From positions 1-8,185 of the forward strand of contig DAOUDD010000262.1 in NCBI GenBank assembly GCA_034431765.1: DNA of 8,185 nt, given 5' to 3'. The translations under genes and the position numbers were made by a program. The notes beneath the pieces are model-generated. The model was not told the origin of the DNA, made no database searches, and was given only the letters and a program-made list of their open reading frames with translations. Every line of letters starts with the position of its first letter. Position 1 is the first letter of the stretch. This DNA comes from DASYAN01 sp034431765. GTDB lineage: Bacteria; Chloroflexota; Ktedonobacteria; Ktedonobacterales; Ktedonobacteraceae. Positions 1 to 5,155 of this stretch are shown here, piece after piece.

Positions 1-1
1 C

Positions 2-65
2 TCATAAAAATTCTGATAATCCTTTGCAAGTTCTGGATGGTTGCGCAGAATGGTGTCAAGGCCAG
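2..65 (-). pseudogene. Possible truncated tail of a minus-strand coding region at the window edge
   Basis: Read on the minus strand, bases 65 down to the window edge are open for about 21 codons and give a hydrophilic, helix-like peptide (LDTILRNHPELAKDYQNFYE). A stop codon closes the frame just upstream, next to the outermost repeat of the IS21-type element. This could be the remnant of a gene whose 5' part was removed or displaced by the insertion sequence. The stretch is too short for a family call and could be chance. Confidence 0.2.
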
Positions 66-75
66 CTTAATCTTG

Positions 76-94
76 CGCCAAAATGATTTTGACC
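76..94 (+). repeat. IS21 end repeat, outermost copy at the istB side
   Basis: CGCCAAAATGATTTTGACC matches the copy at 2273-2291 (read on the minus strand) at 15 of 19 positions, with the CGCCA and TTGACC blocks identical. It points inward toward istB. It is probably a transposase-binding site. It lies about 140 bases outside the istB stop, further than the other two copies, so it may mark the true element end or belong to an older neighbouring end. Confidence 0.55.
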
Positions 95-172
95 GCCCCT
101 CTTACAAATTTCGTAGTCGTGAAACCTTTCTCATCTTCCCAGGAAAAGCACCTCAAACGCCAACATTCCACG

Positions 173-190
173 CGTCAACCATCTTTGACC
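173..190 (+). repeat. IS21 end repeat, middle copy at the istB side
   Basis: CGTCAACCATCTTTGACC is a more degenerate copy of the end motif, one base shorter than the others, with the TTTGACC block kept. It points inward and lies 20 bases outside the copy at 210-228. It is probably a transposase-binding site. Confidence 0.5.
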
Positions 191-209
191 CCAACGCCAA
201 CGTGCGATG

Positions 210-228
210 CGCCAAGAACACTTTGACC
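210..228 (+). repeat. IS21 end repeat, innermost copy at the istB side
   Basis: CGCCAAGAACACTTTGACC lies just beyond the istB stop codon and shares the CGCCA and TTGACC blocks with the copies at 76-94 and 2273-2291. Its orientation is inward, as expected for one of several IstA binding sites at the element end. Confidence 0.6.
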
Positions 229-232
229 CCTT

Positions 233-976
233 CTACCCTTGAGAGGGTAATGTTTCTCCAAGACGACGTTCTTTCATGCGGAAACTGCGTCCATTAATTG
301 GGATCACTTCCGCATGATGCAACAGACGATCCAGCAGAGCTGTTGCTAAGACGTCGTCTCCTAGCAATGTTCCCCATTCTGAAAAACTCGTATTACTGGT
401 GAGCAAAATAGACCCATGTTCATAGCGAGCCGTCACCAATTCAAAGAAATGGTGAGCTTGTCCTGGCGTGAGTCGAGTGTATCCCACTTCATCAATGATG
501 AGCACAGAAGGAGTGGTGTACCGACGAAGCCGTTGACGAACGAGACCTGGATAGGAAGCTGTCTCTAATGCCTCAGCTAAGTGCGTTAACGTCGTGAACA
601 GAACGGAATAGCCACAGACCAACGCTTTGACCGCCAATGCAATCGACAAATGCGTTTTTCCCACGCCCGGTGGCCCAAGAAAAATGACGTTGGTGGCCGT
701 TTTGACGAAGGAGAGATCAGCTAATTCCCACAGGAGCCGTTCTGAGAGCGTGGGTTGAAACGAGAAGTCAAAGGCTTCGAGCGTCTTGAGCGTGGGCAAT
801 CGTGCTGCCTGCATCCGTCGTTCCGCTGCTCGCCGATCTCGTCCTTCAATCTCCGCTGCAATCGCTCGGCTCAAAAAGGTTTCATAGGTCCACTGCTCCG
901 TCCGTGCTGCTTCAAAAAGGGTCGGTAATGCCTGCTCTAATTGGGATAACCCCAACGTTTTCAACTGCGGCTGCAT
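233..976 (-). CDS. istB: IS21-family transposition helper ATPase IstB
   Basis: This 247-residue AAA+ ATPase is related to DnaC. It helps the IstA transposase by remodelling DNA and selecting the target, using ATP in the cytoplasm. Visible motifs are Walker A GPPGVGKT at residues 101-108, Walker B LIIDEVG at 159-165, a sensor-1 type LLTSN at 191-195, and the arginine in LLDRLLHH near 217. The length is normal for the family, so the protein is complete. The ATG at 974-976 overlaps the 3' end of istA by 16 bases and is preceded by a strong ribosome binding site (GGAGGTG, 5 bases upstream) inside istA. This fits coupled translation, as usual in IS21 elements. Nothing suggests inactivation. Confidence 0.96.
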   Translation of the reverse strand: MQPQLKTLGLSQLEQALPTLFEAARTEQWTYETFLSRAIAAEIEGRDRRAAERRMQAARLPTLKTLEAFDFSFQPTLSERLLWELADLSFVKTATNVIFLGPPGVGKTHLSIALAVKALVCGYSVLFTTLTHLAEALETASYPGLVRQRLRRYTTPSVLIIDEVGYTRLTPGQAHHFFELVTARYEHGSILLTSNTSFSEWGTLLGDDVLATALLDRLLHHAEVIPINGRSFRMKERRLGETLPSQG

Positions 977-2211
977 CGTGCCACCTCCACACCGTAGAGT
1001 TGGTCGTACTCTTGTAAGGGCCGACGCTCAATCTGGGGTGCCGCTTTCTGATGTCTGAGCGGAATCATTTCCTGCCGCAGACTTGCCACGGGAGACACCG
1101 TACGAAACTGATCAGGATGCTCCACACTCTCTTGAGAACGCGCTCGCTTGGCAAGCCGTGCGACTGCCTGCCCTCGTGACCACACCGAAAGAATTCCGTG
1201 TCGCTCACTCACTTGCACCACCGTTCCTGCAACGGGAGGCTCTGAAGGTAATCCATACAGCACACCATCGTAGGAAAGATAGCCATCAAAGCTCACTTTG
1301 CGTTCTTCAGTGGCAAAGCGTTCCCATGCAAACGCGGTTGGCAGTGGGCTGAGCCTTTCTTCTTCGAGGCGATCAATCGGACGTGAATGAGTAGTACGAT
1401 GTCGTCGTTCATTGATCCGCTCACACCACGCACGAGCTTGGCGATTAAGATCATCGACATCCGTGAAGCTGATGCCAGCCCACAGACTCTGTTTGACAAA
1501 GCCAACCGTTCGCTCCACTTTGCCCTTCGTTTGAGGCGTGTAGGCTTTGCACACTCTGGGTACCACACCCACAGAGGCAATAAAGTCTGAAAACACAGGA
1601 TTCCACTTCGGTGTTTTGCCCTCCATTTCTAATAACACACTCTTCATCCGGTCTGTCAACACCGCTTTGGGGAGTCCGCCAAAGTACTCGAAGGTCTCCA
1701 TTAAACACCGGATCAAGGTGGGAGTGTCGCAGCGTTTGACGAACATGACGAAGCGCATGCGTGAGTACCCTAAAATCGCGACGAACCCGTACACCTTGTG
1801 ACTTTGCCCATCGCGCTCATAGCGAAACTCTCCCCAGTCGAATTGCATTTGTTCTCCTGGTTTCGTTTCATATCGCACAACCGGATGATGTCCTTTCATT
1901 GGAGGACGCAACGGATGCACAAAGGCTTTCAGTAAACTCAAACTTCCTGTGTACCCCAGAGCTTGCAGCCGTGGAAATATGGCTTCACAGTTGTAACAGT
2001 GATCGACGGTCATCCACTGCTGAATCTGCTCTTTGAATCCATCCAGTTTCGACCCTCGCTTGCGACGAGGACGGGGAAGGACAGCTTCAGGATGCCGCAA
2101 GTACTTACGGACGGTATTTCTTGCCAGTCCGAGCGTGATCGCAATCTGTTGAATAGACTTCCCTTGTGTTGCTAATTCGTGTATCGTATGCACTGTCTGA
2201 CTCCTGATCAT
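961..2211 (-). CDS. istA: IS21-family DDE transposase IstA
   Basis: This 416-residue transposase cuts the element ends and joins them to target DNA. An N-terminal helix-turn-helix at about residues 12-40 (HELATQGKSIQQIAITLGLA) would bind the end repeats. The RNase-H-fold core carries the likely DDE triad: D125 in QFDWGEF, D187 in LTDRMKS and E233 in GKVERTV. A C-terminal beta-rich domain follows at about 310-370 (FDGYLSYDGVLYGLP). Length and motifs are complete. The ATG at 2209-2211 has an excellent ribosome binding site (AGGAGGT, 4 bases upstream). istB follows with a 16-base overlap, so both are made from one transcript. The transcript presumably starts in the roughly 100-base istA-side end, but no clear promoter was identified there. 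Confidence 0.96.
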   Translation of the reverse strand: MIRSQTVHTIHELATQGKSIQQIAITLGLARNTVRKYLRHPEAVLPRPRRKRGSKLDGFKEQIQQWMTVDHCYNCEAIFPRLQALGYTGSLSLLKAFVHPLRPPMKGHHPVVRYETKPGEQMQFDWGEFRYERDGQSHKVYGFVAILGYSRMRFVMFVKRCDTPTLIRCLMETFEYFGGLPKAVLTDRMKSVLLEMEGKTPKWNPVFSDFIASVGVVPRVCKAYTPQTKGKVERTVGFVKQSLWAGISFTDVDDLNRQARAWCERINERRHRTTHSRPIDRLEEERLSPLPTAFAWERFATEERKVSFDGYLSYDGVLYGLPSEPPVAGTVVQVSERHGILSVWSRGQAVARLAKRARSQESVEHPDQFRTVSPVASLRQEMIPLRHQKAAPQIERRPLQEYDQLYGVEVARCSRS

Positions 2212-2272
2212 GACTACCTCCTGAGTGAATGCCGAACAACATTTCCCTCAGAATACAGTCATATCGGGGGTT

Positions 2273-2291
2273 GGTCAACTTTATTCTGGCG
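2273..2291 (-). repeat. IS21 end repeat, inner copy at the istA side
   Basis: On the minus strand this reads CGCCAGAATAAAGTTGACC, the best match to the istB-side copies (15 of 19 to the copy at 76-94). It points inward toward istA, opposite to the istB-side copies, so the two ends form inverted, multi-site termini. Confidence 0.6.
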
Positions 2292-2297
2292 TTCTAG

Positions 2298-2316
2298 GGT
2301 CAATTATACCTTGCCG
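2298..2316 (-). repeat. IS21 end repeat, outer copy at the istA side
   Basis: On the minus strand this reads CGGCAAGGTATAATTGACC. It keeps the CG-CA and TTGACC positions of the end motif and is separated from the inner copy by only 6 bases. It sets a minimum outer limit for the istA-side end of the element if it is a true transposase-binding site. Confidence 0.5.
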
Positions 2317-2324
2317 TTAATACT

Positions 2325-2720
2325 GTGTTGCGAATGCTGAACGGGGTGATGGAATTTGACGAGACCAGAGGTCTGCTTCTCACAGAACACTGGTGCGACC
2401 GGAATCGACGGGCAACGGGTCCTCTCTCACCAACGCTCACACTCTTCCTTGCACCGCATGGAGCGTTGTATCTCAAGTTGAAACAGGTCCTTACACAGTT
2501 GCAGTTGGATGCGAGTACGCCACTTCCACCAGCGACAAGAAAGCGACCAGGACCTGCAAAACCACGACAAGGTATTCCTCAGACTGAGTGGCTCAATGTA
2601 GTGCGACGAGTCGTTGAAAATCAAGAACCGCTCCGCATGGTTTCAAAGGATTATGATGTGTCGTATGAAACAGTACGGCGTGTTCTTTTTGCTGCCCGTC
2701 GAGGCTCTCCAGAATCATGA
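2325..2720 (+). pseudogene. Probable 5'-truncated gene for a helix-turn-helix DNA-binding protein
   Basis: A plus-strand frame of up to 131 codons begins right beside the IS21 end. The same frame stays open back to 2298, inside the end repeat, and no ribosome binding site precedes its GTG (2325) or ATG (2334). The 5' part of the gene was therefore probably cut off. The C-terminal part looks genuine: a basic, AT-hook-like stretch at residues 72-82 (RKRPGPAKPRQ) is followed by a helix-turn-helix at about 100-124 (EPLRMVSKDYDVSYETVRRV). Such tails occur in recombinases and transposase-related regulators. Residues 1-70 are not recognised. It could also be a short intact regulator using GTG, but that is less likely. 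Confidence 0.5.
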
Positions 2721-2796
2721 TTTGTATCTGTTTACCTCATTGCTCGATCAGAATATCCTGGGAGTGCTGGTGTCTTGTAGTGCAGCATATAATGAT

Positions 2797-2825
2797 TTGA
2801 AAAAAATACTTTGTGCGGTTAGAAT
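2797..2825 (+). promoter_or_regulatory. Sigma-70-type promoter for the HipA-like kinase gene
   Basis: TTGAAA at 2797-2802 and TAGAAT at 2820-2825 are separated by exactly 17 bases, a near-consensus vegetative promoter. Transcription would start near 2832 and leave a leader of about 28 bases that contains the ribosome binding site. The position just ahead of the ATG at 2860 supports that start over longer upstream extensions. Confidence 0.65.
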
Positions 2826-2859
2826 AAGGTATCAATTCGACAAGCAGAAGGAGAGAGCT

Positions 2860-3657
2860 ATGGAGGAAACAGCACAAAAAGAACCTCACTCAGAACAGGC
2901 TTTATGGTATTGGCCCCTTGACGATCACACCCCCATAGACATTACCCCTTATTATGTCTCCAAATACCCTAAAGGTGGGATGAGTTATTGGATTGGTGCC
3001 GCACGGTATGTTGGTCCAACTATAGATGATTGGGAACAACGACGAAAAGCTCCAATCGTCTATCTTCTTAAAGTGGGGAGCGATGCAGTCCACGAACGGC
3101 TTTATTACGTTTTAGCACGAATACTCAATCTGCCACAGCAACATGTATTTTGGGCAGTAACACCACCTCATACTGATCTTATTGCTGTGGCTATCTGCTA
3201 TGAGCAAGAAGCATTTTACCCAAAGACAATACATGTCTCGACAAAAACAGCCGTGTACCGCCGAAAAACCTATTTTGTTGCGAACGCGGAGGACTTTTGG
3301 AGACATGACGTACTGCACTACTACTGTGGAACGGGAGATATTCATCAAGCAATGATCAAGGGAAATGTTCTCTTTGGTATTGATGCAGCAGATTGCGCAT
3401 TTGGTAAGCCTTTTCTGAAGAACCATTGGCAGCAGTATCTTGAGCATTACCAAACACACGATCAGGTACGTCTTCCTGTTATCTACGAGATGATGCAAAG
3501 AATTGCTCAGCATCCCGAATTGCCAGATCGAATAGAGCAGGAAGTAGCGTATGCACCTGGTCCTGTCCTAGAGTCCCTTGCTCGTGATTATTCTCATTAT
3601 GGTGAAAATATACGAGCTATGCATAATGCACTTCTTCGTATGTTTGAAAAACCGTAG
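2860..3657 (+). CDS. Putative HipA-like protein kinase, divergent
   Basis: This is a 265-residue soluble protein without signal peptide or membrane segment. The pattern fits a small HipA-like kinase. IVYLLKVG (66-73) offers K71 as the ATP-binding lysine. ERLYYVLARILNLP (79-92) matches the helix that brings the conserved Glu (E79) and the usual lineage motif ending in L-x-L-P. GDIHQAMIKGN (159-169) resembles a catalytic loop, with D160 and N169. LFGIDAADCAF (171-181) resembles the metal-binding ID-x-x segment, with D175. The C-terminal third is helical. The kinase call rests on motif reading only. The ATG at 2860 is chosen because of the ribosome binding site AAGGAGAG just upstream and the promoter at 2797-2825; the frame is open further upstream to 2614 but overlaps the preceding gene remnant. 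No HipB-like partner gene is adjacent, so a toxin-antitoxin role is not supported. Confidence 0.6.
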   Translation: MEETAQKEPHSEQALWYWPLDDHTPIDITPYYVSKYPKGGMSYWIGAARYVGPTIDDWEQRRKAPIVYLLKVGSDAVHERLYYVLARILNLPQQHVFWAVTPPHTDLIAVAICYEQEAFYPKTIHVSTKTAVYRRKTYFVANAEDFWRHDVLHYYCGTGDIHQAMIKGNVLFGIDAADCAFGKPFLKNHWQQYLEHYQTHDQVRLPVIYEMMQRIAQHPELPDRIEQEVAYAPGPVLESLARDYSHYGENIRAMHNALLRMFEKP

Positions 3658-3962
3658 TGCTAAGCTAGCTCGAGAGGAAAGTTGCAAGTGCCTAAGATGG
3701 AAATTTTTCTTTATTGTAGTACAGGTTATATACTAGGATATGAAGTTCAACTTTCTTCTGCGGATCATCTGGAAAGGTGTGTACTGAGCAAAAATGCCCC
3801 TGTCCCAATTCTGTAAAGCCTCCATGATAGGTTAGATGTTTTTGTGTTGCCATCTTGATTTTATTTAACACAGCAGTAAATCCTGCATTTTTAGAGAAGA
3901 TGATAAGCAAGCCCTAGTTGTAGCACCAAGTTAAATAGCGAAATAACTAATCGGGATTGACA
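3658..3962. other. AT-rich intergenic region with no firm gene
   Basis: This stretch lies between the convergent kinase-like and DUF1398 genes and is visibly richer in A and T than its surroundings. It holds a small, doubtful minus-strand reading frame listed separately. A T-rich run near 3702-3715 is not preceded by a convincing hairpin, so no terminator is called. Confidence 0.5.
3692..3853 (-). CDS. Doubtful small protein of unknown function
   Basis: From the ATG at 3851-3853 the minus strand encodes 53 residues (starting MATQKHLTYHGG and ending YNKEKFPS). A longer form of 72 residues would need a TTG at 3910. Neither start has a good ribosome binding site (AATCAAG before the ATG is weak). 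The peptide has a balanced composition with aromatic and charged residues, a little more protein-like than a random frame. No family is recognised. It may be a short gene, a decayed fragment or chance. Confidence 0.2.
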   Translation of the reverse strand: MATQKHLTYHGGFTELGQGHFCSVHTFPDDPQKKVELHILVYNLYYNKEKFPS

Positions 3963-4349
3963 CTACTTCACTTCCTCAGCAAGCATTTCATTGCCAGCTT
4001 TGTCGTAGTATGTCGCCGTCATGCGGTTGGTATCAAACGTCCATTTTGCTATGCCGCTCTCGGCGAGACCCTTGGACATTTCCAGGTAGCTTGTTTTCCC
4101 CTGGAGATGTCGGTCAAGATGTTCCATGAAATTCTCTCGATGGCCCGTGTTGGCAACAATGAGCATCTCATGCGCTGGGGGAGAGACGACTTTCTGACCA
4201 TCTTTCCCAAAAAATTCAGAATGCCCGTCGGTTATGAACGAATCAAATTTTTCTACTCCAATGGCATTCAGTGCCTGTAAGTAGAGATTGAGCGTTTCCG
4301 CGTTGCCAAGGCGATTGTGGAGTTCATTAATTTGTTCTAGAGCAAACAT
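3963..4349 (-). CDS. DUF1398 family protein
   Basis: This 128-residue cytoplasmic protein matches the DUF1398 family (often labelled phage-envelope-like), whose biochemical function is unknown. Visible family features are the opening MFALEQINELH, the segment GVEKFDSFITDGHSEFFG at 31-48 with the DGH motif, HLQGKTSYLEM near 81-91, and the closing WTFDTNRMTATYYDKAGN at 103-120. The length is normal. The ATG at 4347-4349 is chosen because family members begin at this point and a near-perfect promoter ends 7 bases before it. A longer frame from a TTG at 4385 would start inside the -35 box. There is no ribosome binding site, which fits a leaderless mRNA. Its 3' end converges on the kinase-like gene across about 300 bases. 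Confidence 0.85.
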   Translation of the reverse strand: MFALEQINELHNRLGNAETLNLYLQALNAIGVEKFDSFITDGHSEFFGKDGQKVVSPPAHEMLIVANTGHRENFMEHLDRHLQGKTSYLEMSKGLAESGIAKWTFDTNRMTATYYDKAGNEMLAEEVK

Positions 4350-4356
4350 GCTGTTT

Positions 4357-4385
4357 ATTATAAGCAACCGTCCCAGATATTTCAA
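4357..4385 (-). promoter_or_regulatory. Near-consensus promoter giving a probable leaderless transcript
   Basis: On the minus strand TTGAAA (4385-4380) and TATAAT (4362-4357) are exactly 17 bases apart. The -10 hexamer ends 7 bases before the ATG at 4349, so RNA synthesis should begin at or within a base or two of the start codon. No Shine-Dalgarno sequence lies between. This decides the start of the DUF1398 gene. Confidence 0.7.
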
Positions 4386-4410
4386 TTGAGGCAGCTTCTC
4401 TGTCAGGCGG

Positions 4411-4488
4411 TGGTACTGTTGCTCGCATTGGAGGGCAAGTGCTTACATCGGTGGGCAACATTCGCTCACGCGCGGATGTCATTTACCA
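4411..4488 (+). repeat. Left arm of a long inverted repeat, possible transposon end
   Basis: This stretch recurs in inverted orientation near 8027-8113. The core 4420-4456 matches the complement of 8066-8102 at 33 of 37 positions, including an unbroken 19-base identity (TTGGAGGGCAAGTGCTTAC). Weaker similarity continues on both sides, from the GTAC block near 4413 to CATTTACCA near 4480-4488. The arm consists of three degenerate units starting at about 4420, 4440 and 4463, with the theme TGCTyAC then GGaGGGCaA. Its inner edge overlaps the stop codon of the DUF1579-like gene. The motif differs from the IS21 end repeats of this window. Confidence 0.7.
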
Positions 4489-4976
4489 GTATGGAAGACA
4501 GAGTGAGCAGACCTCTTTTGTTGCTTTCTCGTATACGTCACATTCAGGTCCTGTTCCCAATGTGAACCATCGCGCAACAATTCTCCATGGCAGGTAATAG
4601 TGTTTCGATCATCGCTGAACGTACCAGTCATGCGTTGTGAGAAGCCCGGAGAATCTCTCCACATCTTCCAAACGTTGCCTTCGAGACTCATCTGATAGAT
4701 CCTTGCAACACCCCGCTCATCGGAATAGAGCATGGAACATGTTTGGATCGTCTCGTCACGGCCTATAACACTGAGAGCACTGGGAATGCCATCGGGTTGC
4801 CAATCAAAATGCCAGACCAGCAGAGACCCTTCTACCAGCCATTCGAAAGAAGAATGTCCCTGCACTGCGGAAGGTAAAGCAGGATGAATTCCTACCATAT
4901 TCCATTCACCAACCAGGATATCAAACTGTTTAAGCGAACTGCCTGGTTGTGGTGGGCGTTCAGCATGCTCATTCAT
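4479..4976 (-). CDS. DUF1579-like protein
   Basis: This 165-residue protein has no signal peptide or membrane segment. It resembles the DUF1579-type family, predicted small beta-barrel proteins of unknown function. Supporting features are the opening LKQFDILVGEWNMVG at 15-29, FEWLVEGSLLVWHFDW at 44-59, the alternating strands around IGRDETIQTCSMLYSDERG (71-89), and GTFSDDRNTITCHGELLRDGSHWEQ at 118-142, typical of these proteins. The last 15 residues are a basic tail running into the inverted-repeat arm, so the C-terminus may have been altered by the repeat. The ATG at 4974-4976 has a good ribosome binding site (AAGGAG, 8 bases upstream). It is the last of three co-directional genes, 179 bases after the hydrolase, so it may have its own promoter. 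Confidence 0.75.
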   Translation of the reverse strand: MNEHAERPPQPGSSLKQFDILVGEWNMVGIHPALPSAVQGHSSFEWLVEGSLLVWHFDWQPDGIPSALSVIGRDETIQTCSMLYSDERGVARIYQMSLEGNVWKMWRDSPGFSQRMTGTFSDDRNTITCHGELLRDGSHWEQDLNVTYTRKQQKRSAHSVFHTGK

Positions 4977-5037
4977 AAGTCATACTCCTTGTGTATTTTC
5001 TCGTGCTCAATTCGGTCAAGCCGTATCATCGCTACAT

Positions 5038-5057
5038 GGACGAGAGAAACGCTCGTC
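5038..5057 (-). repeat. Small hairpin, copy 1 of a GGACGAG-GAAAC repeat
   Basis: GGACGAGAGAAAC (5038-5050) recurs as GGACGAGCGAAAC at 5134-5146 (12 of 13 identical). Here GACGAG and CTCGTC form a 6-pair stem around a 7-base loop. No T run follows, so it is not a classical terminator. It sits in the leader region of the DUF1579-like gene and might be an operator or RNA element. Confidence 0.3.
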
Positions 5058-5133
5058 TGGGCCATTTGCTCGTGAGTCCGGCGATACCGTTGTTGCGGCA
5101 CAGTCAACTAAACGTACCCTCTCTCCATCAACG

Positions 5134-5152
5134 GGACGAGCGAAACTTCTCG
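5134..5152 (-). repeat. Small hairpin, copy 2 of a GGACGAG-GAAAC repeat
   Basis: This is the second copy of the 13-base sequence described at 5038-5050. It lies immediately after the hydrolase stop codon, with a short CGAG/CTCG stem. Two copies in a 179-base gap between genes suggest a role in this intergenic region, but chance or an old duplication cannot be excluded. Confidence 0.25.
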
Positions 5153-5155
5153 CGA

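Larger units (their letters stand above)
70..2320 (-). mobile_element. IS21-family insertion sequence (istA-istB), apparently complete
   Basis: An intact istA-istB pair is flanked on both sides by inward-pointing copies of one degenerate motif, CGCCA-n-AA-...-TTGACC. Three copies lie at the istB end (76-94, 173-190, 210-228). Two lie, on the opposite strand, at the istA end (2273-2291, 2298-2316). Repeated end motifs of this kind are known for the IS21 family, where the IstA transposase binds several sites per end. The exact terminal bases could not be fixed and no convincing target-site duplication was found, so the limits are approximate (about 2.1-2.3 kb). Both genes are full length, so the element may still be active. 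Confidence 0.8.

Noticed and set aside
186..2302. TGACCC...GGGTCA as exact termini of the IS21 element
   Set aside because: The two ends share TGACCC, but no matching target duplication flanks 186 and 2302, and further end repeats lie outside, so the limits were left open.
2614..2859. Extended N-terminus of the kinase-like protein
   Set aside because: The frame is open upstream but overlaps the helix-turn-helix gene remnant. The promoter at 2797-2825 and the ribosome binding site before 2860 lie inside this extension.
2860..4349. Toxin-antitoxin pair formed by the HipA-like protein and a neighbour
   Set aside because: No small DNA-binding antitoxin gene lies next to the kinase-like gene. 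The DUF1398 gene is convergent and about 300 bases away.
4350..4385. Extended N-terminus of the DUF1398 protein from a TTG at 4385
   Set aside because: This codon lies in the -35 box of the promoter, and family members start at the ATG at 4349.
5014..5019. TTGACC on the minus strand as -35 box of the DUF1579-like gene
   Set aside because: At 16-18 bases distance only poor -10 hexamers occur, and they would nearly touch the ribosome binding site.
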